Shown: positions 45,801-53,737 of the stretch, in pieces | How positions within the stretch are numbered: position 1 is the stretch's first letter | Layout of the letters: the number at the start of each line of letters is the position of its first letter | Source of the DNA: Betaproteobacteria bacterium | Lineage (GTDB): Bacteria > Pseudomonadota > Gammaproteobacteria > Burkholderiales > Usitatibacteraceae | Length of the DNA: 64,000 bases | Reading direction: 5' to 3' | Assembly: GCA_016709665.1 (NCBI GenBank) | Contig: JADJMI010000028.1 | Span: 124,001-188,000, forward strand | Translations under genes and position numbers: made by a program | The notes under the pieces: model-generated | Databases searched by the model: none | Told to the model about the DNA's origin: nothing | Seen by the model: the letters and a program-made list of their open reading frames with translations, nothing else

Positions 45801-47632
45801 CGCCCCACATCCGGCTCCTGGCGGCCTTCGACCACCGCCACATCTTCCTCGATCCGAACCCGGATCGCGAGAAGAGCCTCGCCGAGCGCGCGCGCCTCTT
45901 CGCCCTGGCGCGCTCGTCCTGGGAGGACTACGACAAGGCGGCGATCTCGAAGGGCGGGGGCGTCTTCGCGCGCTCGGCCAAGGCGATCGCGATCTCCGCG
46001 CCGGTGCAGAAGGCGCTCGGCATCGCCGAGGCGCACCTCACGCCCGCGGAACTCATGAAGGCCATCCTGCGCGCGCCCGTGGACCTCCTCTACAACGGCG
46101 GCATCGGCACCTACGTGAAGGCGCAGCGCCAGAGCCACGCCGAGGTGGGCGACCGCGCCAACGACGCGATCCGCGTGAACGGCGGCGAGCTGCGCTGCAA
46201 GGTGGTCGCGGAGGGCGGCAACCTGGGCCTCACGCAGCTGGGCCGTGTGGAGTTCGCGCGACGCGGCGGGCGCATCTTCACCGACGCCATCGACAACTCG
46301 GCCGGCGTGGACTGCTCGGACCACGAGGTCAACATCAAGGTCCTGCTCGGGCTCGTGGTGGCCGACGGCGAGCTCACGGTGAAGCAGCGCGACAAGCTCC
46401 TCGCCCAGATGACCGAGGAGGTCGGCCATCTCGTGCTCGCCGACAACTACTTCCAGACGCAGTCGCTCTCGGTCTCGGGCGTGCGCGGCGAGAAGCTCCT
46501 CGACGCCCAGGCGGCCTTCATGCGCGCGCTGGAGAAGATGGGGCGCCTGAACCGCGCCGTGGAATTCCTGCCCGCGGACGACGAGATCCTCGAGCGCCGC
46601 GCGGCGAAGGCCGGCCTCACCGCCCCGGAACGGGCGGTGCTGCTCGCGTACTCGAAGATGGTGCTCTTCGACGAGCTGGTGAAGGGCACGCTCATCGACG
46701 ACGAGTACGTGGCGCGCGCCCTGGCCGCCTATTTTCCCCGGCCGATCCGCGAGCGCCACGCGGACGCGCTGCCCCGGCATCCGCTCAAGCGCGAGATCGT
46801 CGCCACCGTGGTGGCCAACACCATGATCAACCGCGTCGGCTCGGTCTTCGTGCACCGCATGCAGGAGGAGACGGGCGCGAGCATGGAGGAGGTCGTGCGC
46901 GCGTTCGTGCTCGTGCGCGACATCTTCGGCTTCGAGGCGCTCTGGGCCGAGGTCGACGCGCTCGACAACCGGGTGCCTTCCAGCCTGCAGTCGGAAATCC
47001 TCATCGAGGCCGGGCGCCTCGTGCTGCGCGCGACGCTCTGGTTCCTGCGCCGCCGGCGCGAGAAGCTGCCCATCGCCCAGGTGCTGGAGATCTTCCAGCC
47101 CGCCGTCGCCGCCTTCGGCGAAAGCCTGCCGGGCATCCTCGCCGCGGACGACCGCGCCTCCTGGGAGGCGATGGCCAAGCGCCTGGCGGGGCAGGGCGTC
47201 CCGGAGATCCTGGCGCGCCGCCTCGCGAGCCTCGGATCGCTCTACGCCGTGCTCGACGCCACCGAGGTGGCCGTGGGCGAGAAGCGCCCCGTGGAGTCGG
47301 TGGCGAGCCTGTATTTCGCGCTCGCGGGCGACCTCGAGCTGCGCTGGGTGGGCGAGCGCATCACGGCGCTGCCCACGGATACCTCGTGGCAGGCTCTCGC
47401 GCGGAACGCCCTGCGCGACGACCTCGCGGCCCAGCAGCGCGCCCTCACCGCGGCCGTCGTGAAGCTCTCGGCGCCGGATGCGGGGGCGCCCGCGATGCTG
47501 GCGGCGTGGAAGGATCGCTACGCGCAGCCGATCGCGCGGCTCGGGGCCATGCGCGAGGAACTCAAGCGCGCGGGCCCGCTCGACCTGGCGGTCCTCTCCG
47601 TCCTGCTCCGGGAGCTGCGCGCCCTTGCCTGA
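42824..47632 (+). CDS. gdhB: NAD-specific glutamate dehydrogenase, large (GdhB/Bac_GDH) type
   Basis: This enzyme deaminates glutamate to 2-oxoglutarate with NAD. At 1602 residues it belongs to the 180-kDa class of Streptomyces, Pseudomonas and Caulobacter. The N-terminal half holds ACT-like regulatory segments (HTVVEIVNDDMPFLVDSVSLELSR near 85-110). The catalytic part includes LRGGKVARGGLRWSDRPEDFRTEILGLMKAQMVKNAVIVPVGSKGGFVLK (about 800-850) and the NAD domain with DMSGDVFGNGMLLS and VAEGGNLGLTQLGRVEFAR. The class is allosteric. The start is ATG 42824. The MFS gene overlaps its end by 8 nt. Confidence 0.95.
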   Translation: MPTSAPEANNAILEPVLKLAGARLPAPAAAEAREFIALYYDQVDAEDLGKRPPEDLYGAALSHLAFARRFHTGTPKLRVYNPRAEEHGWSSPHTVVEIVNDDMPFLVDSVSLELSRQGCTVHLLVHPLVRTRRDPEGQLEALAQAGKSGAGESYIHVEVDRETDPARLKALGDGLLAVLADVRAAVEDWPAMRERMEEIAKELARVPKGVDRSEAAEVREFLAWVVDNHFTFLGFRDYQLSNVGGEDLLRIVAGTGLGVLREPRLGGVSASFQELPARLKALAREPRPLVLTKANSRATVHRAGYLDYIGVKRFDAAGRVAGERRFVGLYTSSAYHADPGTVPLLRSKVARIVERAGFPPHSHGHKNLVSMLQAYPRDELLQVDEDTLLEIALGILRLADRRRTRVFLRRDVYGRFWSCLVYLPRESYNTDVRLKIQSVLMAHLKGSSAEYNLQLTDAVLARIHVLVRTSPRDEAKADARAIEKEIELATRRWEDDLRECLAASAGEDRAVAALRAYAFPVAYREAVSAHVAVRDIAVLERLGAGEPHAVSLYRPVESDARSLRLRVYRVGARVPLSGSLPILENMGLEALDEVSWEIGRQGGGSVFLHDFGVRAGRDIPDVEAIKAPTEEALLRVVKGEIENDAFNRLTPAAAVAPDDVVVLRAYAKYLKQAGFPFSLAYLAQTLAAHPAIVARFAALFHARFDPAFAGERAGEQKRLGDEVMVALEGVANLDEDRILRRFLSVIRATVRTNHWVTGEGGRRKPYLALKIDSARVPELPEPRPLWEVFVYSPRFEAIHLRGGKVARGGLRWSDRPEDFRTEILGLMKAQMVKNAVIVPVGSKGGFVLKAAPPASAREAYLAEGVDCYRNFLRGLLDITDNLVAGKVVPPAGVVRHDPDDPYLVVAADKGTAAFSDYANGVSAEYGFWLADAFASGGSAGYDHKKMGITARGAWESVKRHFREMGHDTQAQDFTVVGIGDMSGDVFGNGMLLSPHIRLLAAFDHRHIFLDPNPDREKSLAERARLFALARSSWEDYDKAAISKGGGVFARSAKAIAISAPVQKALGIAEAHLTPAELMKAILRAPVDLLYNGGIGTYVKAQRQSHAEVGDRANDAIRVNGGELRCKVVAEGGNLGLTQLGRVEFARRGGRIFTDAIDNSAGVDCSDHEVNIKVLLGLVVADGELTVKQRDKLLAQMTEEVGHLVLADNYFQTQSLSVSGVRGEKLLDAQAAFMRALEKMGRLNRAVEFLPADDEILERRAAKAGLTAPERAVLLAYSKMVLFDELVKGTLIDDEYVARALAAYFPRPIRERHADALPRHPLKREIVATVVANTMINRVGSVFVHRMQEETGASMEEVVRAFVLVRDIFGFEALWAEVDALDNRVPSSLQSEILIEAGRLVLRATLWFLRRRREKLPIAQVLEIFQPAVAAFGESLPGILAADDRASWEAMAKRLAGQGVPEILARRLASLGSLYAVLDATEVAVGEKRPVESVASLYFALAGDLELRWVGERITALPTDTSWQALARNALRDDLAAQQRALTAAVVKLSAPDAGAPAMLAAWKDRYAQPIARLGAMREELKRAGPLDLAVLSVLLRELRALA

Positions 47633-48829
47633 GGCGGACGCGGACGCGCAACCCGCGCGCCGGTGGTCGCTCGTCGCGGCCCTCGGCGTCACCCAGATCG
47701 TCTCCTGGGGCAGCGTCTACTACGCGTACGCCGTGGTCATGGGCGAGGTGGCGCGCGACCTCGGCGTCTCCTCGCCGACGGTGGTCGGCGCGTATTGCGG
47801 CGCGCTGCTCGTCTCGGGAATCGTCGCCGCGCCCGTGGGCCGGCACATCGATCGCCACGGCGCGCGCGCGCCGATGGTGGCCGGATCGGTCCTCGCGGCC
47901 GCGCTGCTCGCGGGCTTCTCGCAGGTGAGCGCGGTGTGGGCGCTCTACGCGACCTGGGCCGGCCTGGGGTTCGCGATGGGCCTGGTGCTCTACGAGCCGG
48001 CCTTCGCGAGCCTCGCCCTCGTCTTCCGGCAGGGCCTGCGCAAAGCGATCACCGTCCTCACGCTCGCCGGCGGGCTCGCGAGCACCGTGTTCTGGCCGCT
48101 CACGCAATGGCTCGAATCCTCGTTCGGCTGGCGCGACGCGATGCTGGTGCTCGCGGCCATCAATCTCGTGGTCTGCGTGCCGCTGCACGCGATCTTCCTG
48201 CCCCGCGGGGGCGCGCCTCGCACGAACCGCGCGGCGCGGCCGACGATCCGGCGGGCCGCGCGAAGCTGCTGGCGGACTGGCACTTCCGCGCGCTCGCGAT
48301 CGCCTTCACGCTCAACATGCTCGCGTTCTCGGGCATCACGCTCCACCTGCTCGCGATGCTGGCCTCGAAGGGCCTCACGCCCGAGCGCGCGGCGATCCTC
48401 GGCGCCCTGGTCGGTCCGATGCAGGTGGCCGGGCGCGTGGTGGAGTTCACGTTCGCGAAGCACGCGACGCCGTCGGCGGTAGGCGTGATCGCGCTGGCCG
48501 CCTTTCCGCTCGCGGTCCTCGTCCTGGCGTTCGCCGGGCCGCAGGATTGGGTGTTCGTGGTCTTCGCCGCGCTCTGGGGTGCGAGCAACGGCGTGATGAC
48601 CATCGTGCGCGGGACGGTGCCGGCGGAAATCTGGGGCCGTGACGGCTATGGCGGGCTCACCGGGCTCATGGCGACGCCGGTGCTGCTCGCCCGGGCGGTG
48701 GGGCCGTTCTTCGCCGCCTGGCTTCTCGCCGCGATGGGCGGCTACACGCCGATGGCGCTCGCCTTCGCCGCCATCGGGGTCGTCGCGCTGGCCAGCTTCG
48801 CCTCGGCCGTCTGGTTCAATCGACGATGA
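47625..48829 (+). CDS. MFS transporter, frameshifted in this sequence
   Basis: The first half (to about residue 195) reads WSLVAALGVTQIVSWGSVYYAYAVVMGEVARDLGVSSPTVVGAYCG..., with the MFS loop GRHIDRHGARAPMVAG. At the G run 48207-48211 the frame must change to reach AKLLADWHFRALAIAFTLNMLAFSGITLHLLAML and on to VWFNRR. Adding one G gives one 401-residue protein of 12 membrane segments. The only usable start is TTG 47625, overlapping the gdhB stop by 8 nt. Substrate unknown; linkage to gdhB could hint at organic or amino acids. The last 14 nt overlap the convergent Mth938-like gene. Confidence 0.8.
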
Positions 48830-49187
48830 TCGCGGCGACGACGGCCCGCCCCTCGGCGAGCAGGATGTTGTAGGTGCGGCAGGCGGCGCGGGTGTCCATC
48901 ACCTCCACGCCGATGCGCGCCGCGTAGAGCGGGGCGAGGAGGGCGGGCGAGGGAAAGCGGAACGCGCGGCCCGAGCCGAGCAGCAGGATCTCCGGCTTCA
49001 TCGCCGCGAGCGCCTCGACCTCCTCGCGCCGCAGCCCCTCGAAGCCGCCCGCCGTCCAGCCCGGCAGGACCCGATCGCCGGCGACGACGAGGTTCGCCGA
49101 ATGGCGGCGCCCCGAGACCTCGACCCAGCCCTCGTCGTAGGCGGTGAAGACGTTGCGGCCCTCGGCACTTTCGCGGTCGATTTTCAT
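48816..49187 (-). CDS. Mth938-like (DUF498) domain protein
   Basis: The 123-residue protein shows FTAYDEGWVEVSGRRHSANLVVAGDRVLPGW, LAAMKPEILLLGSGRAFRFPSPALLAPLYAARIGVEVMDTRAACRTYNILLAEGRAVVAAII. This is the Mth938/Xcc1710 family with its conserved PEI.L.GTG and GI.VEVM.T..A.RTYN motifs. The human relative NDUFAF3 helps assemble complex I, but the bacterial role is not settled. It starts at ATG 49187. Its end overlaps the MFS gene tail by 14 nt on the opposite strand. Confidence 0.88.
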   Translation of the reverse strand: MKIDRESAEGRNVFTAYDEGWVEVSGRRHSANLVVAGDRVLPGWTAGGFEGLRREEVEALAAMKPEILLLGSGRAFRFPSPALLAPLYAARIGVEVMDTRAACRTYNILLAEGRAVVAAIIVD

Positions 49188-49332
49188 GCGCGCATTTTCG
49201 CACCCCGATGCCCTTATCGTTTCTGGGGATTACGAATAAGTCGATGACATGGGTTCGGCGCGCGGACTATGATCGGCCCGCCTCTCGAAGCACGCGTGTC
49301 GCCGAATGCCCACGACAACCGGAGATGAAACG

Positions 49333-50025
49333 ATGAACGCAATCCCTTCCCTGCGCGGCATCCCTCGCGCGCTCGCGATCGCCGCCGTGCTCGCCACGAG
49401 CGTCTCCGTGATGTCGGCGGACCACGCCGAATCCCCGGGCGCCGACGCCGACCCGGCCGCCGACCTGGCCGACGTGTTCATCTTCCCCTCGCCGCAGAAC
49501 GCCGGGCGCACCGTGGCCGCCATCACCTTCGGCGGCCGTTCCGCGCCGCGCTCGCGGATCGACGGCGACATCCCGTGCGACCGCAACGTGATCTACACCT
49601 TCCACATCGATCGCGAGGTCGGCGGCAGCTTCGACAACGTCGCCGACGTCCAGGTCCAGGCCCGCTTCGGTCGCAACGGCCGCGGCGAATGCGGCCTGCA
49701 GCTCGAGAACGTTCCCGGCGCGGGCACCGTGTCCGGTCCCATCGAGACCGTGTTCGAATCCTCGGGGCTCAAGTTCTTCGCGGGCACGCGCAACGACCCG
49801 TTCTTCTTCGACGGCGAGGGTTTCGCGGCGCTCGTCGCGTCCTTCGCGGCGCCCGGCCAGAGCGGCGACGTGGCGGGCGCCTTCCGCCTGGGGCAGCCGC
49901 GGCGCGATTCGTTCGCGGCGCGCAACGTATCGGCGATCGTCTTCGAGATGGACAACGGGGCGCTCACCGCCGGGGGCTCCTCGCGCGTGCGGGTATGGGG
50001 CACCACCGGCCGGATCGCGGGGTGA
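49333..50025 (+). CDS. Exported DUF4331 N-terminal half
   Basis: The 230-residue protein has a signal peptide (about 1-30, ending VSVMSA) and then SADHAESPGADADPAADLADVFIFPSP. This is the SHREAP...DPAADNTDLYAF-type start of DUF4331. The middle IVFEMDNGALTAGGSSRVRVWGTTGRI is the central DUF4331 segment, where the protein ends. Whole DUF4331 proteins are about twice this length. The continuation is encoded by the next gene, 4 nt away, with its own export signal. The start at ATG 49333 has GGAGA eight bases upstream. Function unknown. Confidence 0.78.
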   Translation: MNAIPSLRGIPRALAIAAVLATSVSVMSADHAESPGADADPAADLADVFIFPSPQNAGRTVAAITFGGRSAPRSRIDGDIPCDRNVIYTFHIDREVGGSFDNVADVQVQARFGRNGRGECGLQLENVPGAGTVSGPIETVFESSGLKFFAGTRNDPFFFDGEGFAALVASFAAPGQSGDVAGAFRLGQPRRDSFAARNVSAIVFEMDNGALTAGGSSRVRVWGTTGRIAG

Positions 50026-50029
50026 TGCC

Positions 50030-50746
50030 ATGAAGACCCCGACGCCCCTCGCCCTCACCCTCGCCCTCGCCATCGCCTCGATCGCCGGCTGCAGCAGCAG
50101 CAACGGCCCGAGCACCGACGGCGGGTATTCCTTCCGCTCCGACGCACCGGACCGCTATGTCCGCGTCGACCGTACGGGCCAGCCCGCCATCGCCACGGCC
50201 CTCCTGTCGCGCGATCCGGCCATCGTGCCGACCGGGCCCACCGGCTCGATGCTCAATCCGGGCAATGCCGCCAATTCGTTCAACAACCAGCGCGATGCCC
50301 TCAACCGAGGCGATCCGCTCAACGACGCGCGCGATTTCGCCGGCCTCTTCACCGTCGGCCCGCAATCGAACTCGCTCTCGAACATCCACTTCGAGGTGGG
50401 GCCGCAGCTGCGCTCCATCGGCCTCACCCTGTGCTCCGTCGAGAAGGTCGTGCCCCCGGCGAGCAAGGCCGACGTCGACATCTCGGGCTGCGTCGCCCAG
50501 GTGGCGCCGGTCGTGCTGCCCGACGTGATGACCTACGACGTGAGCGCGCCGGCGGGATGGCCCAATGGCCGCGGCTACGACGATCCGGTGGTCGACCGCC
50601 TGCTCGCCGCGGCCCTCCTCAAGATCGCGGGCCCGGGCGCGCCCCACACCATCAATACGCTCTTCGGCGTCATCAACACGCCCCGCGACGAATCGGGCAC
50701 CGTCCTGCCCCCGGCGTTTCCGCACCTGAGGGATCGCGTGCTTTGA
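50030..50746 (+). CDS. Lipoprotein carrying a DUF4331 C-terminal half
   Basis: The 238-residue lipoprotein (SIAGC, Cys 21) continues where the preceding DUF4331 protein stops: RYVRVDRTGQPAIATALLSRD matches the vDRMGRPLINTALI segment. Then come DALNRGDPLNDARDFAGLF and the C-terminal DVMTYDVSAPAGWPNGRGYDDPVVDRLL (the G.P..DDV.D.....PNGR...DDV.D pattern). Having its own signal and lipobox argues for a true gene split, not a frameshift. The two products probably associate outside the inner membrane. Function unknown. Its stop overlaps the TTG of the TPR gene. Confidence 0.78.
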   Translation: MKTPTPLALTLALAIASIAGCSSSNGPSTDGGYSFRSDAPDRYVRVDRTGQPAIATALLSRDPAIVPTGPTGSMLNPGNAANSFNNQRDALNRGDPLNDARDFAGLFTVGPQSNSLSNIHFEVGPQLRSIGLTLCSVEKVVPPASKADVDISGCVAQVAPVVLPDVMTYDVSAPAGWPNGRGYDDPVVDRLLAAALLKIAGPGAPHTINTLFGVINTPRDESGTVLPPAFPHLRDRVL

Positions 50747-52062
50747 GGCGGGCCGCGCTCGCGCCCGGCCTCGTGCTGGGCGCCGCGCTCGCGTTCGTCG
50801 CCGGCTGCGATACGGGCAGGGCAGGGGCTCCACCGGCCTCGCCGCCGGCCTCCGCCACGCCACGCCCGAACGACTTTGACCTCGAAAGGCGCAACCTCGA
50901 CGAGGCGATCGCGCGCGGCCGGTCGCTTTCGGCCTCCCGGCCCGAGGACGGCCTGCTGCCGCTCGAGATCGTCTCGCTGCACCTCGAGCGCGCCCGCCTC
51001 ACGGGTGACTACGCCGATTTCGGTCAAGCCCGCGACGCCTTGCAGGCGCGTCCGCCGTCGGCGGGTACCCGTGCCGCGCATTGCCTGCTCGAAGCACGCC
51101 TCGACTACACGCTGCATCGCCTGAAGGCGGCCGGTGCCCGCCTGGCCACCTGCCCGCCGGGCAACGATCCGGCGGAAGTCGCGGGCCTCGCCGCGGATCT
51201 CGCGATGCACGCCGGCCGGTACCGCGACGCCGAAGCCACCTATCGCGCCCTCGTGAACCGGGTGGGCACCCCCACGCAGTTCGTGAGGCTCGCCTTGCTG
51301 CGGGGAAGGACGGGTTCGCCGGCGGAGGCCGCGGCGCTCCTGGAGGCGGCCGAACGTCGCTACCACGGCACGTCCGCGACGATGAAGGCCTGGCTGCGCC
51401 TGCAGCGCGGCCTCGTGGCCCTGGACCGTGGCCGGTTCGACGAGGCCCTCGCGCTCTACCGGCAAGCCTCCGACGAACTGCCCGGCTGGTGGCTCGTCGA
51501 CGAGCACATCGCGGAGGTGCTCGCCCTCACGGGCGACAAGGCCGCCGCGCGCGCCCTCTACGGCCGCGTGGTCGAACGCACGGGCGCGCCGGAATTCCTG
51601 GACGCGCTCGCGGCGCTGGAGGAGGAAGGGGGCGACAAGGCTTCGGCCGCCCGGCGCCGGGGCGAGGCGAGGGCGCTCTACGAGAAGCGGCTGGCCGACT
51701 ACCCGGAGGCGGCCGCCGGCCACGCCCTCGACCATTTCCTGGCCGATTCCGCGGAAGCGCCGAGGGCGCTCGCGCTCGCCCGGGCCAACCATGCCGCGCG
51801 TCCCTTCGGCGAGGCTTCCATCGCCCTCGCGAAGGCCTGGCTCCATGCCGGCCAGCCGGCGAACGCGAAGGCGCTCCTGGAGGGCGAACTCGCGAAGGGC
51901 TGGGACACGCCCGAATTGCACTGGGTGCTCGCCGCCGCCCTCGACAAGCTGGGGCGAAAAACGCCGGCGCTGGCCTCGCGGGCCGAGGCTCGCGCGCAAT
52001 CCGGCCGCCGAACGACTCTACGGCGCACCCTGAGGGGGCGGGCCCGGGGGGAATCGTTGTAA
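50743..52062 (+). CDS. TPR-repeat lipoprotein
   Basis: The 439-residue protein starts at TTG 50743, overlapping the preceding TGA, and has a lipoprotein signal with AFVAGC (Cys 22). After a Pro/Ala linker it consists of tetratricopeptide-like helical pairs: ARLTGDYADFGQARDAL, AMHAGRYRDAEATYRALV, LDRGRFDEALALYRQAS, LTGDKAAARALYGRVVE, LHAGQPANAKALLEGEL, LAAALDKLGRKTPAL. TPR lipoproteins act as scaffolds. Coupling to the two DUF4331 halves suggests a three-protein envelope complex. The next gene (alaC) starts 48 nt later with a TAAAAT overlapping this gene's end. Confidence 0.82.
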   Translation: MRRAALAPGLVLGAALAFVAGCDTGRAGAPPASPPASATPRPNDFDLERRNLDEAIARGRSLSASRPEDGLLPLEIVSLHLERARLTGDYADFGQARDALQARPPSAGTRAAHCLLEARLDYTLHRLKAAGARLATCPPGNDPAEVAGLAADLAMHAGRYRDAEATYRALVNRVGTPTQFVRLALLRGRTGSPAEAAALLEAAERRYHGTSATMKAWLRLQRGLVALDRGRFDEALALYRQASDELPGWWLVDEHIAEVLALTGDKAAARALYGRVVERTGAPEFLDALAALEEEGGDKASAARRRGEARALYEKRLADYPEAAAGHALDHFLADSAEAPRALALARANHAARPFGEASIALAKAWLHAGQPANAKALLEGELAKGWDTPELHWVLAAALDKLGRKTPALASRAEARAQSGRRTTLRRTLRGRARGESL

Positions 52063-52065
52063 AAT
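52060..52065 (+). promoter_or_regulatory. Possible -10 element before alaC
   Basis: TAAAAT spans the stop codon of the TPR gene and lies 45 nt before the alaC ATG. No -35 is recognisable at 16-18 nt upstream, which is all G/C. It is offered only as the likely start of the alaC-hom-thrC transcript. Confidence 0.4.
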
Positions 52066-52109
52066 CAAGGCCGACCGTCCCACCGAAGCGCCTTCCGGCC
52101 ACCTCCCCC

Positions 52110-53300
52110 ATGAGCCCCGAATTCTCCCGCATCAAGCGGCTGCCGCCCTACGTCTTCAACATCACCAACGAGCTGAAGATGGCCGCCCGCCGCGCCGGCG
52201 AGGACATCATCGACCTGTCGATGGGCAACCCCGACGGCCCCACGCCGCGGCACATCGTCGACAAGCTCGTGGAGGTGGCCCAGCGCGAGGACACGCACGG
52301 CTACTCCATGTCGAAGGGCATCCCGCGCCTGCGCCGCGCCATCTGCCAGTGGTACAAGCGCCGCTGGGACGTGGACTTCGATCCCGAATCGGAGGCCATC
52401 GTCACCATCGGCTCCAAGGAGGGCCTCGCGCACCTCATGCTCGCCACGCTCGAGCGCGGCGACACGGTGCTGGTGCCCAACCCCAGCTACCCGATCCACA
52501 TCTACGGCGCCATCATCGCGGGGGCGGACATCCGCTCGGTGCGCATGGCCCCGGGCGTGGACTTCTTCGCGGAACTCGAGCGCGCCATCGGCGAGCTCTT
52601 CCCCAAGCCCAAGATGCTCATCATCGGGTTCCCCTCGAACCCGACCGCGCAATGCGTGGAACTCGATTTCTTCGAGAAGGTGGTCGCGCTCGCGAAGCAG
52701 CACAACATCCTCGTGGTGCACGACCTCGCCTACGCCGACATCACCTTCGACGGCTGGAAGGCGCCCTCGATCATGCAGGTGCCCGGCGCGCGCGACGTGG
52801 CGGTCGAGTTCTTCACCATGTCCAAGAGCTACAACATGGCCGGCTGGCGCATCGGCTTCATGGTGGGCAACAAGGACCTGGTCCACGCCCTCGCGCGCAT
52901 CAAGAGCTACCACGACTACGGCACCTTCACGCCCATCCAGGTCGCGGCCATCGCCGCGCTCGAGGGGCCGCAGGACTGCGTCGAGGAGATCCGCGCCAAG
53001 TACCAGAGCCGCCGCGACGTGATGGTGAAGGGCCTGCACGAGGCCGGCTGGAAGGTCGAGAACCCCAAGGCCTCCATGTACCTCTGGTGCCGGATTCCCG
53101 AGGCGTACGGGAAGATCGGCTCCATCGAGTTCGCCAAGAAGCTCCTCAAGGACGCCAAGATCGCGGTGGCGCCGGGCGTCGGCTTCGGCGACTACGGCGA
53201 CGACCACGTGCGCATCGCCCTGATCGAGAACGAAAGCCGCTCGCGCCAGGCCGTGCGGGGCGTGAAGGAGATGTTCCGCAAGGACGGGATCGGCGCATGA
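52110..53300 (+). CDS. alaC: Alanine-type class I aminotransferase
   Basis: The 396-residue PLP enzyme has YVFNITNELKMAARRAGEDIIDLSMGNPDGPTP, VLVPNPSYPIHIYGAIIAGA, MLIIGFPSNPTAQCVELDFFEKVV, YADITFDG and the Schiff-base lysine in FFTMSKSYNMAGWRIGFMVG. It is of the AlaC/AlaT (glutamate-pyruvate) subgroup, which in betaproteobacteria is typically coded upstream of hom and thrC. It makes alanine, or transaminates related 2-oxo acids. The start at ATG 52110 lacks a strong Shine-Dalgarno (ACCTCCCCC upstream). Its stop overlaps the GNAT gene. Confidence 0.9.
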   Translation: MSPEFSRIKRLPPYVFNITNELKMAARRAGEDIIDLSMGNPDGPTPRHIVDKLVEVAQREDTHGYSMSKGIPRLRRAICQWYKRRWDVDFDPESEAIVTIGSKEGLAHLMLATLERGDTVLVPNPSYPIHIYGAIIAGADIRSVRMAPGVDFFAELERAIGELFPKPKMLIIGFPSNPTAQCVELDFFEKVVALAKQHNILVVHDLAYADITFDGWKAPSIMQVPGARDVAVEFFTMSKSYNMAGWRIGFMVGNKDLVHALARIKSYHDYGTFTPIQVAAIAALEGPQDCVEEIRAKYQSRRDVMVKGLHEAGWKVENPKASMYLWCRIPEAYGKIGSIEFAKKLLKDAKIAVAPGVGFGDYGDDHVRIALIENESRSRQAVRGVKEMFRKDGIGA

Positions 53301-53737
53301 AGGTCGAGGCCGTCACCGACGCGAAGGGCGCCATCGTCCGGCCGGACCTCCTCGCCGCCGCGGAGGGCATCCACCGCCAGCTTCGCCCGCACCTGCCGCC
53401 GGACTACCGCGGTCGCCTGGAGCAGGTGTTCGCGAGCGGCGCCGAGATGGCCGTGGCCCTCGATGGCGAGCGCGTGGTGGGCGTCACCGTCTTCCGCGTG
53501 ATCGAGAAGACCTTCTCGGGGCGCGAGCTCTATTGCGACGACCTCGTCACCGACGAGGCGCTCCGCTCGAAGGGGGCGGGCAAGGCCATGATCGCCTACA
53601 TGGAGAGCGTGGCCCGCGCGCGCGGCTGCGACGTCCTCGCGCTCGACTCGGGCTGCCAGCGCCAGCAGGCCCACAAGTTCTATTTCCGCGAAGGCCTGCC
53701 CATCACGGCCTTCCACTTCCAGAAGAGCGTCAGATGA
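53297..53737 (+). CDS. GNAT-family N-acetyltransferase
   Basis: The 146-residue GNAT has VVGVTVFRVIEKTFSGRELYCDDLVTDEALRSKGAGKAMIAYMESVARARGCDVLALDSGCQRQQAHKFYFREGL. This shows the RSKGAGKAM acetyl-CoA loop (Q/RxxGxG/A) and the typical final HKFYFREG. The target is unknown. It sits between alaC and hom with ATGA overlaps at both ends, so it is made with them; a small-molecule amine product of the pathway could be its substrate. Complete and of typical length. Confidence 0.86.
   Translation: MKVEAVTDAKGAIVRPDLLAAAEGIHRQLRPHLPPDYRGRLEQVFASGAEMAVALDGERVVGVTVFRVIEKTFSGRELYCDDLVTDEALRSKGAGKAMIAYMESVARARGCDVLALDSGCQRQQAHKFYFREGLPITAFHFQKSVR

Noticed and set aside
42164..47692. Minus-strand open frame of 1842 codons opposite gdhB
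   Set aside because: It mirrors the whole gdhB gene in a high-GC sequence, has low-complexity H/R/E/V composition and no recognisable domain. gdhB on the plus strand is a full, well-known enzyme.
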